This document shows, piece after piece, positions 11,343 through 22,260 of a DNA stretch of 64,000 nt. Every line of letters begins with the position of its first letter. Positions within the stretch are counted from its first letter, which is position 1. Source of the DNA: Agelas oroides (Eukaryota > Porifera > Demospongiae > Agelasida > Agelasidae). The translations under genes were made by a program, and so were the position numbers. A model generated the notes under the pieces. The model was given only the letters and a program-made list of their open reading frames with translations. It made no database searches and was not told where the DNA came from. The stretch spans positions 19,037,353-19,101,352 of the forward strand of contig OX422185.1 of assembly GCA_949130485.1 (NCBI GenBank), written 5' to 3'.

Positions 11343-12710
11343 CCAGAATAACACGGCTCATTTGGGGATGTTATCATAACTTCAGTTTTGCAAACGCTTG
11401 TGCTAAAGTTACGTGAAAACCATGCCTGGGTTTGTAAATTATGTAAGCAACTTCTGGATTTTGTAAAATATTTTCTGGATTTGTAACGCTACTCCTGGAT
11501 TTGTAAATTATATGACAACTTCTCAAAGAATTTTGAAAGTGCATGCACCTAATGAGGCCCAATTAAGCCAAACCACAGTCATGTATTTGGTTAATGAAAA
11601 GTTTGAGTGTGTAATGGCAATGAAGACTGCTTTGGGGAACCCGCAAAAGCGGTCTAAAATCTTGTAACAAATTATCAAGTTGGTTTGTGATGTGTACTCT
11701 TTACCTGGGTATGCTTAACCGCTGACTTCTTTGATCTGCATTTTCCCTTCTGTTGGGAGCTAGCACTGGAAATAAAGCTTCTTTCGTACAATCTGTGTAG
11801 GTTCACAACCTTGACCACACCAACCCATCAATCAGTGCTCTTGAAAACGCTCTTCTTGCATAATCATCAGGCTGCTCGCTCACCAAGGTCATAAGTTGCT
11901 GTACTCTGGAGGTTTCGGAAGTTTCAGAGACTGTGCATGTTGTGATGTTGACCCACCACACACCACCTGCGAGGGGAGAGGGGTGGTTTCCGACCAAGGC
12001 TTTTCTATATACAGCCAACCAAGACAGCTGCCATGTGCATGGCACCCCACATCTAAACCCGCCCATCTCCCCTGTTCAACCAGCACTAAACCTATTTTCA
12101 AGAACGGATTGCACCAACTGATAACAATGCGGTTGTATGACAGATTTTCAAGCCATCAGTCATTAAAGGGTTTTGCCCTCTGCAATAAAAGTGACGTCAT
12201 CATGCGCTCTTGAGGTTACTAAAAGAGGTTTCCATTGAACTTAAACAACACTTATCTTCTGCTGTGCCTTCAAGTGTGGGTCATCAGGCAGGCTATAACT
12301 AGAAATTGGCAGAAGCTGCCAAAGTGGTTCATAATTGTTGTGCCTGTGTATGTTTGTGTTCAACAATGCCTGCACTATTCATGTCAGTACGCATCATATT
12401 ACAGATTCTCCTGTGTTCATATGAACCATGAGTTGAGTCTTCCTGGACGTGGCTGTTGAGAAATTAGCAGAAGCTAAAGTAGATGCCAATTGTAACTCAA
12501 CTCTTGTTAGATCAAGTGATGCAGTCATCGTACTATGTAGGAGGCCTTAGCAATTGGCGGAAGCTACAAAATGGTTTTTAATTTCATTAGAGAATGCAGG
12601 ATAGCACACTGATGTATATTGTGTAAGTGCAAAGTCGCTGACTGTTGAGCAACAGCCGAAAAGAATTGTGTGCTATGAATACTATATGGAATTATATTTG
12701 TTACATACAT

Positions 12711-12919
12711 GTGCTATACATGTGCTGTACATGTGCTGTACATGTGCTGTACATGTGCTGTACGTGTGCTGTACATGTGCTGTACGTGTGCTGTACATGT
12801 GCTGTACGTGTGCTGTACATGTGCTGTACGTGTGCTGTACGTTTGCTGTACATGTGCTGTACGTGTGCTGTACATGTGCTGTACGTGTGCTGTACATGTG
12901 CTGTACATGTGCTGTACAT
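12711..12919 (+). repeat. 11-bp minisatellite, 19 copies
   Basis: The unit is GTGCTGTACAT with a frequent variant GTGCTGTACGT. The two alternate for much of the array, giving a 22-bp higher-order pattern. Because 11 is not a multiple of 3 and no unit contains a stop in either direction, all frames read as spurious Cys/Tyr-rich proteins. Not coding. Confidence 0.92.
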
Positions 12920-12970
12920 CCCCTGACATGTGCCTGTAAATACATAGTTACATCCTTCCCTGGGGGTTTG

Positions 12971-13073
12971 GTGAGTGTCCCAGTTCCATATCATACACTT
13001 GTTAAGTGTCCTGGTTGTATGGTATGAAACTGGGATACTTACCAAGTGTATGGTATGGAACTGGGACACTCAC
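12971..13073. repeat. Foldback element
   Basis: GTGAGTGTCCCAGTTCCATA near 12,971 pairs with its reverse complement ending at 13,073. A direct partial copy of the right arm follows at 13,074-13,100. Confidence 0.7.
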
Positions 13074-13332
13074 CAAGTGTATGGTATGGAACGGGGGCAA
13101 TGTGGTCAGTTTCAGATTGGTAGACCAAGCTTTTAACTAACCTGTTATCTAGGCAGACCCAAGCATTGGGCAACACCACTGTAGAAGAGAGATATGAGCA
13201 GCATTCTTATATGTTGCCATGGTGATTATAATATACCATGATATTGATGTTGATATATGATGTGTCACCACATAAATTAAAACTCATAACAAGTACTTAC
13301 GAGTATGTACATTTTATTTCTGTGTTTTGCAG

Positions 13333-14477
13333 GGATCGGATTGGTCTGTTCTGGTCTGAATTGTCCAATCACCTCTCCCGAATCGTTGTCACTTCTCACA
13401 AACACAGGTAACAGACTTAGTGACTGTCCAGTTTGTATTGACTCGCTGTCCCCAGGCCTTCCCATTGTCCTCCAGTTTTTTGATTGCTTGCAGTATGCAA
13501 AAAACGGGGGGGGAGGATGGGGGGGGCTGGTATATTTTATCACATGAATGACACCAGTGTCTACCTGCCAAGAGAGTCTGGGAATGAGGCCAGCCAGCCA
13601 TGTGATAGTCTTGTTCCCAGACCCTCAGCAAGACTAGTACATCAAATGGTCCAGCAAATATTTCCACTTTGACACTAAAATGCTAACACTACTAGCCAGC
13701 CATGGTGTTGGGGACTGGTGCAGGGACTGCCCTCTTTCTGTGACAGTCTCCCTCCTTTGTGATATGTTAGTACCTGATGTACCTACAGGAAGTATGAAAA
13801 ACCACAAGAGGATGAGGTACTCTGAACCAAAAGCTTGTCGCCCAGATGTTGTCCCTCAAACATGGACAACAAATGATATTGTTAGGATGCATGTTTACAT
13901 ATTCAAGTGCCAACCAAGACACTTGATGATTATGCACTATCGGAATACCTCCTTCGTAATACATTTGGCACTCCCCCGTCTCCAAGGTAATGATTATTCT
14001 GTCACGTGTTTTGATTACGTCACTTCATTCATAGAACTGTAGATAATGCCGAACGTTTACATGTTATGAAGTGAAATTAGAGGAAAGTGAAGAGGCCAGA
14101 GTTGCCGGGAACCAAATCCAGAACACCTGTCTTGACCTGTCATGAGAGAACACCCGGTCATGTGCTTAGCAACAACGGCTAATATACGTCTACACAACAT
14201 GTGCAGTACTATTTTCAGTACTGGCGGTAAATTCTACCCAGTTTCAAATTTCATAGAGTTGCATGCTCTTACTCTAGTCGCCTGTTCTTATGCGCTCTTG
14301 TGTCCTGTTATTACTTCTTGAGTTTATCAGAAAAATAGACATTGTTTTTTTTTGTTTTGTTTTTTTACATGCCGGGTTACATTTCACTCTGCATTTACTT
14401 GTTGCTAGGTTTCTACTGGAGCGTGCAGTGGTGGGAATACTGCGACTAGCCATCAGACTCATGAGCGGGTCTCAATG
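13333..14477 (+). CDS. GBF1-like: GBF1-like Sec7 ARF-GEF, two exons (fragment)
   Basis: Exon a is 13,333-13,407 (acceptor TTTTGCAG, donor GTAACA) and reads DRIGLFWSELSNHL...VVTSHKH. Exon b is 14,409-14,477 (acceptor TTGCTAG) and reads FLLERAVVGILRLAIRLM. The exons join in phase through an AG|G codon. The pair resembles the region C-terminal to the Sec7 domain of GBF1, a Golgi ARF1 exchange factor, where DRV..W..V..HL is followed by FLxERAVVGLLRLAIRLL. Exon b is duplicated at 52,155-52,233. Here its 3' part is shorter by about 10 bp, so this copy may be degenerate. The rest of the gene is not visible. The intron holds decayed MITE sequence at about 13,490-13,640. Confidence 0.65.
13487..13636. 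mobile_element. Decayed MITE of the 9-bp-TSD family
   Basis: It contains degenerate family pieces: a G-rich tract, TTTATCACATGAATGAC (family subterminal motif TATCACGTGAATGACG), AGTCTGGGAATGAGGCC, and a 31-bp palindromic piece 13,606-13,636 that runs from TAGTCTTGTTCCCAGAC to AAGACTA. No clean target duplication. Confidence 0.45.
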
Positions 14478-14910
14478 GTGAGTGTGTCTGTGATTATTAA
14501 CTGATCAGATGATTCGTCATCGTGGGGGCAAGCCTGAGCAAGCAGCACACAGCTGATGTTCGTGGCACACAGCCGGATTATCGCTGCATACTGTTTGCGG
14601 TTATACGCCAAACTTGATAATGCATAATAACTAAGTCCTCACCAAAGGTAGGTATCACAAATTGCATGCAGTGACATTTTTCCTGCCAAGGCAGTTACTA
14701 TGGCTACACATGAATAGATGAAGCTTTTGAGCTTAGGATTTGTGGCTGATATCAAAACAAACAAGTGTAGCTGATGTTGTAAAAGAGGTATATGCCAAAG
14801 AAAAGTTTTGATTTGATTTTAGAACTTCTTGTGTCACTTTGGAGCCTGTTTAATGTCATTGCCTTCTGTCAAGAACAAGGCTAGAAGTGGTATATACACA
14901 CGCTATAAGT
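14390..14910 (+). repeat. Segmental duplicate, copy 1 (partner 52,130-52,655)
   Basis: Shared order: the GBF1-like exon, its donor, AAGTCCTCACCAAAGGTAGG, TACTATGGCTACACATGAAT, then TTAATGTCATT and CAAGAACAAGGCTAGAAGTG. Around 14,522 this copy carries a GGGGGCAAGCCTGAGCAAGC end of the 6.1-kb element family, which the partner lacks. Confidence 0.7.
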
Positions 14911-14939
14911 GAAGAGGAAGGTTATCTGTTACCAACTTG

Positions 14940-15335
14940 AGCTCAGAAAATAACTTTGCCGACGTTTCGACTGAATGCTCCAGTCGTCATCAGGGTGAAA
15001 GTGAAGAGGTGTGAACAAGCACTAGCCATGCACTACTGAGGATACATGTCATTGGAGGTCAAAGGTCGGTGAAGATTACTCCTCCCTGCCTCCTCATCAC
15101 AGTGGTCCAGCAACCAACTTCCAGTCCTCCATCTCGGTTGAAGTGCTCCACTCAAGGGTGTCATCAGGATCTGCAAGGCCTCTTTCACCAGCAGCTCCTG
15201 TCCTCTGCCATGGTCCAGCACTGGTCTCCTCCCAGTGGATCGGGTGGTGGTTCTCCCACACATGCTCCACTACAGCCGACTTCTCTGTCATCCCCCTCTC
15301 GCAGGTATGCTCTGCTAAAAGGCCTCCTCCCACTG
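14940..15335 (-). pseudogene. 3' remnant of a Penelope-like retroelement
   Basis: On the minus strand two frames share pieces of one C-terminal protein: EKSAVVEHVWENHHPIHWEE in one frame, then VLDHGRGQELLVKEALQI in another, then RWRTGSWLLDHCDEEAGRSN. This is the C-terminal (GIY-YIG-linked) signature commonly seen in Penelope-like elements. It is followed by a 3' stretch with GATGACGACTGGAGCATTCA and CGAAACGTCGGCAAAG, which typically follows these ORFs. Frameshifts show that it is dead. It lies between the GBF1-like and ABCF3-like exons. Family assignment is from memory of the motif and should be tested. Confidence 0.5.
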
Positions 15336-15440
15336 CTCTAAGTTACAAACGTGTATCGTCTGCTATGGAACATTGTACTGTAATTGCACTACAAACAGAG
15401 TGAGTACCAGCAATGTAGCCAGGATATTGAACTGATCCAG

Positions 15441-15727
15441 TTCTTTGGTTTGAAAAGTATCTACAGACTTGGCTGTCAACCATTCTGGCAGTATCCCATG
15501 ACCGGGCGTTCCTCACCGCAATCTGTACTGACCTTATACATGTGCACTCTCAGCAACTAAACTGTTACCATGGAAACTATTTTCTAAAGACCAAGAAGGA
15601 GAGATTGAAGAACCAGTAGAGGGAGTACAAAGCACTGCTGCAGTACAGGCAGCACTTCCAGGACTATGTTGACAGGTGGCACTACAACGCCAAGAGAGCT
15701 CCCAGGCATGAAGTTGTTGTGAAGCAG
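15441..15727 (+). pseudogene. ABCF3-like: ABCF3-like ATPase exon with an in-frame TAG
   Basis: The frame reads LWFEKYLQTW, STILAVSHDRAFLTAI, DLIHVHSQQLNCYHGNYF, KTKKERLKNQ, a TAG at 15,617-15,619, then REYKALLQYRQHFQDYVDRW and HYNAKRAP. It ends at a GTACAT donor. This follows the ABCF3 (GCN20-like) segment after the first ATP-binding cassette: the H-loop motif VSHDR, then the Y-loop, then the charged linker with YRQH...DRxxYNA. ABCF proteins are soluble ribosome-associated ATPases without membrane domains. The TAG sits where the family has a second Gln in NQQRE, so a single CAG-to-TAG change is likely. Only one exon is seen, so it is either a duplicated fragment or a broken gene. Confidence 0.7.
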
Positions 15728-15874
15728 GTACATGCACAAATAGTATGAGAATGCATTTTCCATTGTACGTGTATACTAGTACACAAACATAACAGTGAAT
15801 TTCATTGAGTATACTTATATTAATGTTTCAAAGTGCAAAGGTCAGATGCTTGTGGCCTCAAATGAACTAGTACA

Positions 15875-16074
15875 GTGTCATTGTGACATCATGTGTGTCA
15901 TTGTGACATCATGTGTGTCATTGTGACATCATGTGTGTCATTGTGACATCATGTGTGTCATTGTGACATCTTGTGTGTCATTGTGACATCTTGTGTGTCA
16001 TTATGACATCTTGCGTGTCATTGTGACATCTTGCGTGTCATTGTGACATCTTGCGTGTCATTATGACATCTTGT
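15875..16074 (+). repeat. 20-bp minisatellite, 10 copies
   Basis: The unit is GTGTCATTGTGACATCATGT, with later units changing CAT to CTT and TGTG to TGCG. Each unit holds the near-palindrome TGTCATTGTGACA. Confidence 0.92.
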
Positions 16075-16735
16075 GGTATATTTAGTCAACTTTATTGCAG
16101 GTGGGTAAAACACTGACAGTCTAGCACAAAGAGGTGAGGCGAGGCTCATCGGTAGCTATATGAACAAAAGCCAAATATGGATTCTGGTATAATGGGCAGG
16201 TTTCAGCACTTGCTACAAAACTATGCAAACTATAAAAAACTAAGCAATGGTCAGTCATCAGCAAGCACAGCTATAAACAACCTTTAAGTTCTTTATTACT
16301 TGCAATTACCCTAATGTATTGGGACTGTTTAGTCTAACAGTGATTGAAGGTATACATAGCTATGGTGTGCTTTACTGTGGTTTGTTGACTGCTCATAAAT
16401 GGCCTGTCCGGTTGCTCCCAAGCCCTGGTGGTGGATTAGAGGAAGGGATATACACATGTATATACTTCAGACTGTGTACACACATCAGCTATGCACTTGA
16501 GGAACAGACCCTGGACATAATACTGTTATTTATGATTGTTGATATCATCGTACAAAAAGGATGCAAAAACAGCAGCTACGAAACAAATGGATAGGACATT
16601 TCAACTATGAAAGTCCTCATCAGCTATATAACCGTGAAATGAGGCTCCTTTACAAAATTACAAAGATAATGTAATACAATTACAGTAGGATCACTCGTGC
16701 ATGCAACAAATACAATATGTTGTAACTGTTTCAAG
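16075..16735. other. No gene seen
   Basis: No supported gene. The 91-codon open frame at 16,319-16,594 (+) has no coding context. The stretch ends at the stop codon of the minus-strand Cys/His exon. Confidence 0.4.
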
Positions 16736-16914
16736 TCATCTGCCTCTGCCCATTACAGTATTTCTTCTCGTACAGTTATGTTCTTCAGTGTCATTATGAA
16801 CTGGACATCTGTTGTAGTGTTTGTGTACCGTGTTTCCCTGCATGTGTAGCGTAGAGCAGACGCAAGCATCTTTGGCTGACTGTGGCGTACAGATTGTTTC
16901 ATCAGTTTCCAGAC
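16736..16914 (-). CDS. Cys/His mini-domain protein, single-domain exon
   Basis: A minus-strand terminal exon with acceptor TTCTGAATACAG and a TGA stop. It reads LETDETICTPQSAKDACVCS, then TLHMQGNTVHKHYNRCPVHN and DTEEHNCTRRNTVMGRGR. The core CxCSTLHxQG...RCPVHNDTEEHN is shared with the two domains of the gene at 47,767-48,149, including the C-terminal TRRNTVM followed by the stop. It also matches, more loosely, the C-termini of the coiled-coil genes at 7.6, 33.0 and 59.8 kb. Two CxC/CPxH pairs suggest metal binding, but that is inference. Upstream exons were not identified. CpG-rich sequence at 17.0-17.35 kb may hold the promoter. Confidence 0.6.
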
Positions 16915-17400
16915 CTGTATTCAGAAATCAGACAACACAGTGCAAATGAAAATCCATATTGTAACTTCTAGCTGCAAAACTACAGCAGTGCGGAGTGCAC
17001 AATCACGTCAACATCAGCCTGATGGGCCCGGATGGGGCTTTGCGATCAGTCTCCAAGTCGCCCCACGCCAGCAGGTACCATGCAATCAGTCTGCATGTTT
17101 ATTTGTGGTTCAATATCCTGCCGTTGAGCTGAGTGCATATGCGATCGTCTTCGTTACAGCACGTGTCGCCACTGCAGGTCGTATCGACGCCATATCCGAT
17201 GGAGAAGATGGATAGCGAGGGGCATGCAGCAGAGCCAGCCGCAGCCACCGCAGGCATACAGCGGTTGCGAAAGTAGTTTCCAGAGAGAGAGGAAGGCTCG
17301 TGCCGACTGCGGAAGAGTGCTTTTTCGTCCTCTGGCCTCTGCTGTTGCTCAATTGAGATGGCTCGAGCGCTTATTGAGTTTATTCTACAACCTGGATATA

Positions 17401-17902
17401 TACCGTATAGCGGGTATTTTTCGCGGGGCAAAATTTTCGCGGAACCACGATCTATTGTATTACAGAAAATTTCGCGGGTTAAATTTTCGCGGAAGCGAAT
17501 TTTCGAAATCATTTATTGACATTCACCAAGCGCGAAGCTAGCTATAGTTTGTACCAGAGATGCTCAGAACGGCGATCCTCGTCAAGTTGTGCAGTATTAT
17601 GGTTATGGACGCACTCGTTAGCGGCATGCTGACTAGTATCGCTAGCGGAAGTGGGCTGGCTCGAGCAAGACTAGGCACGGACAGCAGCAGGCTAAACCAA
17701 GAAAGAGAGTGGGCCCTTGGAGTTTGGTAACTGTTTTCGTGGGATGGCTATTGTAGCAGTGACGTGTTTCATGGACAGAACTGTTTGTAGAACTACACGC
17801 ACGTGAATACTAGTCATAGCGGGTGAATTTTTCGCGGATCCCACTCGACCGCGAAAAACGCGAAAATTACACCCCCGCGAAAAATACCCGCTATATACGG
17901 TA
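17401..17902. mobile_element. TIR element with TACCGTATAGCGGGTA ends
   Basis: Terminal inverted repeats of about 30 bp begin TACCGTATAGCGGGTATTTT and continue TCGCGGGG. The inner sequence is rich in TTCGCGG motifs. It is about 500 bp with no transposase. A truncated reverse copy lies at 23,412-23,645. No unambiguous target duplication was seen beyond a possible TA. Confidence 0.75.
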
Positions 17903-18124
17903 CCTGCAACGAAGACTTTAGGGCGCCACCGACTAAGTGGAGATTTAGATAAGGTGCTCAGACTCGCTCCAATCATGGATAATATAGTACTATCATCCAT
18001 GCTCCAATTAAGATACCAACTATACCATCCTAACGTGAATTGTACCATAGATAATAGAGCTACGAACAGTTTCAGTGCTTTATTATCTATGATTGTACAT
18101 TTTTTTCCCCCAAGTAAGTTCTGG

Positions 18125-18420
18125 CTACCCTATTCCAAGCCATCGGAAGTGGTGTTTTTGGCCACCCCACTTTTTATGCTGTTTCTGTAGAACTTTGAAC
18201 TTTGAACACATTTTGAGTGTCAGTTCTGTTGAGTCAGCGCAATGACCGATCAGCTGCCTAAGCCTGCGATAGGCAACAAGCAGCTTTTCTTGGCGTGAAC
18301 TTGGAAGGCTGACATCAATGGTGAGAGGCCTTCCAACGGCCCTGCCTATGTACAAGACTTGGATACCATCTTGACATGAATTGTACACATTTTTGTTCCA
18401 AAGTTCTGGCCAATCGTAGA
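18125..18420 (-). CDS. Possible coding fragment, unrecognised
   Basis: The minus strand has an open run including DWPELWNKNVYNSCQDG, then VLYIGRAVGRPLTIDVSLPS and QEKLLVAYRRLRQLIGHC. The composition is protein-like and the frame extends upstream of its first ATG. The distal part reads into a repeat-like GTGGGGTGGCCAAAAACAC sequence. No family recognised. It may be part of a transposon-encoded protein. Confidence 0.3.
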
Positions 18421-19530
18421 CATGTCAGAGTTCAATCTAGTTGGAGGGGGGGGGGGGGAGCTTCCTCCCCCAAAACTCCAGCTCCCCCCCAAAAAAAAGA
18501 TTTTAAAGACTACCTAAAAAATTTGTAAAAATACAGTTCAAGGCCATGATTTTACATACCTCTCAGAATCAACAGCTTCCCCCCAAACTCAAAATACTAG
18601 ATATAGAACCCTGCATGTGCTAGCTTATTATGGGTGTATGTTCCACACATATCAGCAAATACAGTTTGGGTGCTCATGCGCTTTGTGATCAGTGTTGCTG
18701 CTTGGATGAGCTCATCGAAAGAACAGTCACAAAAACCTGCTTTGTCATCTTTCGGTCATGCAAGAAGGGTTAAAATTTACGGAGTGGGGGGTGGGGGAGC
18801 GAGGGTTGTTATTAAACGAGGGTTCTATTCCCGTGGTGAGAGGCTTTAACAAATATGCATTCAGATTCGATGTCTGTCTGCCTGGAAATTACATTACTTC
18901 TTTCATTAAACAAATCCTTTTTCTGGGCATTTGGGGGTATAATATATTTGGTGCTTCTGTGGGACAATAGCAATATCATTTTACCTTGCAACTGGACACA
19001 CACACACATGCACACAGAGGTAGGTAGCCATCTGGCAGCTAATAAGATAATGGATAGCACACAATATTATTGCTGAAAATCATTTTCCAGGGCAATGAGA
19101 CCTGTCTAATTATGAGTTGTATTTGCAGGGCTCAGTATAATCACCTTATAGACTTTCCAATTTTGAGATGTGCAGGTGCACAATTTATAGATTCTATGAT
19201 AGATGTCTTGTAGAAGCCAATTTGGCATTAATTTTGCCTTTTTGATGGTCAATTAACAAGAACCTTCCTTGAAATTTTATAGAGTAAAATCTGATGTGAC
19301 TTTATGTGTGTGCAAACATAGAATTGTCCAATAGACACTATTTAATTTGCAACATGCAGTAGAACACGGCAAAAAAAAATGTTTTTTTTTTTAGTATTTT
19401 TGCACACATGCACACATCGCAAGTCACTAAACGGCAATGCATTTACCTATCCTACTCCAACTTCAGTACGCATGCATGTAAATCAATTACAGTTGTCCAA
19501 TGTTCCACTGGCTATAGCTACATCGCTTAC
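18421..19530. other. No gene seen; homopolymer and CA-rich patches
   Basis: A G-run followed by C-rich sequence at 18,445-18,490 and a CACACACA patch near 18,995. No supported gene. Confidence 0.4.
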
Positions 19531-19599
19531 TTGGTCTAGCAGCATGAGCGTGCACTCTCCCTCCACGCAGTCCTGCAACAGATTGGCCAGGTTCTTCCG
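19531..19599 (-). CDS. Candidate 23-codon internal exon, unrecognised
   Basis: The minus strand has acceptor GACTTTTAG, then RKNLANLLQDCVEGECTLML and LDQ, then donor GTAAGCGA. It is exactly 69 bp, phase 0 at both ends. The sequence looks coding and the splice sites are good. No neighbouring exons could be linked to it, so it may be a relic. Confidence 0.35.
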
Positions 19600-20028
19600 C
19601 TAAAAGTCGTAGTTGCAGCGGACCAGTGGCTGCCGCTTCCAGTGTGCATCTTGCGCCACAGGGGATGGCTATCACAAGTATGGTCTTGGACATTGCAGCA
19701 GACAATCTCTATACTGTATACTTGCATGTGCGCAGGTGTTATCACAGCGAGTCTAGTCAGACGGTTTTATACGCGCTGCTTCACTTTTATAATGCGTCAC
19801 CGAGTCACTTCCGTCCTAGACCAACCCAGTCGGCTCAATTTACCGGAAGTACTTACGTAGACATGCGCAAGCTTATTATGGGTGTATGTTTGCACACACT
19901 ACACTGTATTAATACTCATTCTGAGGCTCCAAAAGTGTTCAGTGTTTTTTACATACGCGTGCCGCACACGCCAGAAATTACATCATCAGTAATATATTGA
20001 CCGCAAATATTACAGGTTTCTCGCATCC

Positions 20029-20110
20029 GTGGATGCTCGTTCCCAGGCCCGAAGAGGAGGAGGAGAAAGGGCCTGGTTTCAGCCATTCGCGCATGCGCTT
20101 AATTTAAGCA
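20029..20110 (+). mobile_element. Broken MITE end, same subfamily as 3,744
   Basis: CTCGTTCCCAGGCCCG, then GGAGGAGAAAGGGCCTGGT and a TTCGCGCATGCGC block, resemble the left end of the 3.7-kb MITE. No right end is present before the next element begins at 20,176. Confidence 0.5.
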
Positions 20111-20352
20111 CGTGTTGATCAGTACAGTGGGAGGGTGCTAATGACGCCTTCAAAGTCACATGGTCAACTGAGCCTTAGCCTCGTTCCCAGGCTCTCCCCT
20201 TGCCCCGACGAAAAATAAAAATGGAGGGGGAGAGCCTGGGACCGATTCGCACGTGATATCGCGGCTCTGGCACTAACCATTAAATAACCTGAAACGTCAC
20301 TCACGTGAAGACCGCGAAGGAGCCGCGAAGTACTCTAAGCTTAGGAGTTTGT

Positions 20353-20659
20353 TAGTCTCGCGGAGCCAGACTCTCACACGAAAAGCGGGAGAGAGTCTGG
20401 TGACACTCGCATATTGAGTTGGTGTAATAGGTCCAGGAATTTCTGGGACCGATAATTGACCATAATTGGGTTAGTGCAGCTGCGTGTTTGAAGGTGGTCT
20501 GGCTTCAATGTCACTTCCATGACTTCCTTGTCAATCGAACACTTGTCCGCACCTACTTAATTACCTACTGACTTGCTGACAGTGCAACACCAACTCAATA
20601 TGCGAGTGTCACCAGACTCTCTCCCGCTTTTCGTGTGAGAGTCTGGCTCCGCGAGACTA
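20353..20659. mobile_element. Nested MITE, TAGTCTCG ends, perfect 9-bp TSD
   Basis: A 307-bp element starts TAGTCTCGCGGAGCCAGACT and has inverted termini of about 73 bp that include GGGAGAGAGTCTGGTGACAC. Direct repeats GGAGTTTGT flank it at 20,344-20,352 and 20,660-20,668. Non-coding. Confidence 0.92.
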
Positions 20660-20931
20660 GGAGTTTGTTACTACAACTCGTTTATTGTTGTGTAGCTATG
20701 TTGGAGCTTTAAAATGTGGTTGTGAGTTTATTTTGTACGCCAGAGTGTAGCGCTAGCCAACTAAAGTCTTTCTTCATAGCCTCGTAGCAATTTTTTTAAA
20801 GCGGAACATGGTAACAGTAAATAGGCAAAGTCTTACCTACGTACTGGGTACTTCTCCGCCGTCGCTGGTGTTTGACCCGTGCCGAGGTCTCACCGACGCA
20901 CTTGTTTCAGTAGTATATCCAGGTGTATATC

Positions 20932-21254
20932 TAGTCTCGTGCCCCGCCCGCGCGCGCCTCCCGGCGAGAAACGGTCTGGTGAACGAAGTCGAATTTCTTG
21001 GGCTTATTACCCAAAACGGGTAATGACCGATGAGATCGCGAGATCGGTAATTATTACGTAGCACTTCCCTTACAACAGTAAAATTTGTTCATATCTATTC
21101 GAGTATCCGTACCTTTTTTGAGCGGGTTGGCCGCAAAATGTTTTGATCGTTGCTAGGTTACAATGTCGCAAAAGCTTGCGCTAGCCCAAGAAATTCGACT
21201 TGGTTCACCAGACCGTTTCTCCTCGTGAGAGGGTGGGGTCTGGGGACGAGACTA
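20932..21254. mobile_element. Nested MITE, TAGTCTCG ends, perfect 9-bp TSD
   Basis: A 323-bp element with inverted termini that run through GAGAAACGGTCTGGTGAAC and AATTTCTTGGGC. Direct repeats GTGTATATC flank it at 20,923-20,931 and 21,255-21,263. Open frames across it are by-products of the inverted repeat. Confidence 0.92.
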
Positions 21255-21441
21255 GTGTATATCTGTTCGAGTCAGCCAATCACGTGGCTGCATAATTGCG
21301 TCACGACTTTTGTAATTATTGCTGTGACGTCTACGTGCTGCGATATCACGTGCGAATCGGTCCCAGGCTCTCCCCCTCCGTTTTTATTTTTCGTCGGGGC
21401 GAGGGGAGAGCCTGGGAACGAGGCTACCTGAGCCTAGCTAG

Positions 21442-22113
21442 TAGCCTCGTTCCCATGCAGGCCCCGCCCAGCTTTCCGTCGCTTGCAGTACGGAAAAGCG
21501 GTAGAGGGCCTGGAATAATTTATCACGTGAGTGACGTAGGGGTAGAGAGAAGGGTAGAGAGGACTTAATTGAGTGTAGGCGGATTGTCGATGAATGAATG
21601 AATAATGTGCCCACGCACGTAATTGCGGATCGATCGATAATCGACAGTACGCATAGCCGCGTTTTTAATAGTAGGAGCCCGTTCTGGCAGTTTTTTTCGA
21701 ACAATAACAGCAGAGAAGACTTGAGCAAAGCCTAGGAAAGGGCTGCCTTGGGGTTTAATAGCGCCTTGAAAGCCATTCTCCGGAGTATACAGCGGTCAGT
21801 TTGCCTAGGTAAGCGAGTAAGTTAGCGTGATTTTCGAATGTACGCTCTGAATACGCTCACCATAGCTTGCCGTACTGCCAGGTATAAATGTAGCGTAGTG
21901 CTGCCTAGTCCCGTTCTGTCAACCATAAAGCTTTCGCAACGGAACGAGTAGATCTATATTCTGTCCATAAAGCGTGGGTGAGTTCATTCGTTCACCCACT
22001 TGTAATTAAGTTCTCTCTACCTATGACGTTTCTCACGTGATAAATTTTACCAGGCTCTCCCCTTTCCTTTCGATTTTTCGTTCGCGCGCGGGGAGAGCCT
22101 GGGAATGAGGCTA
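21442..22113. mobile_element. TAGCCTCG-family MITE (same subfamily as 53,911)
   Basis: The ends are TAGCCTCGTTCCCATGC and GCCTGGGAATGAGGCTA. The interior matches 53,911-54,537 in reverse orientation, including GTACGGAAAAGCGGTAGAGG and the TATCACGTGA motif. The left flank is CCTAGCTAG. The right flank reads CCTA, five extra bases, then GCTAG, so the target duplication appears disturbed. It abuts the 20.2-21.4 kb element. Confidence 0.85.
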
Positions 22114-22124
22114 CCTATACTAGC

Positions 22125-22260
22125 TAGCCTGAGTAAGCTTTTTATCTCAGCGCTTTGGTCAACAGCCTTGCGCTGTTTATCAATGAAGATCTCTAGCAGA
22201 AAGGGCAGACGGAAGTGCAATGGAAGCCCAAGTTGCCTCTTAAGCTCCTGCTGGTAGGTA
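22125..22260 (-). CDS. Candidate exon, unrecognised
   Basis: The minus strand reads ATYQQELKRQLGLPLHFRLP, then FLLEIFIDKQRKAVDQSAEI and KSLLR, with no stop and protein-like composition. Other frames are closed. The 3' end runs into the MITE boundary at 22,113, and a stop lies just upstream in frame, so splice sites are unclear. No family assigned. Confidence 0.35.

Larger units (their letters stand above)
20176..21426. mobile_element. TAGCCTCG-family MITE carrying two nested MITEs
   Basis: The outer element has inverted termini of about 88 bp. Each terminus is itself a hairpin (TTCCCAGGCTCTCCCC ... GGGGAGAGCCTGGGA), followed by CGATTCGCACGTGATATCGC. The flanking 9-mers are ACTGAGCCT and CCTGAGCCT (8 of 9 match). 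Two other family members sit inside it at 20,353-20,659 and 20,932-21,254. Without them and their duplications it would be about 0.6 kb. No transposase. Confidence 0.88.

Noticed and set aside
12645-13069. Cys-rich ORFs of 70-120 codons on both strands
   Set aside because: They arise from the 11-bp array, which is open in all frames.
20808-21568. Several 60-95 codon ORFs on both strands
   Set aside because: They lie within nested MITE inverted repeats and have no protein-like conservation between arms or copies.
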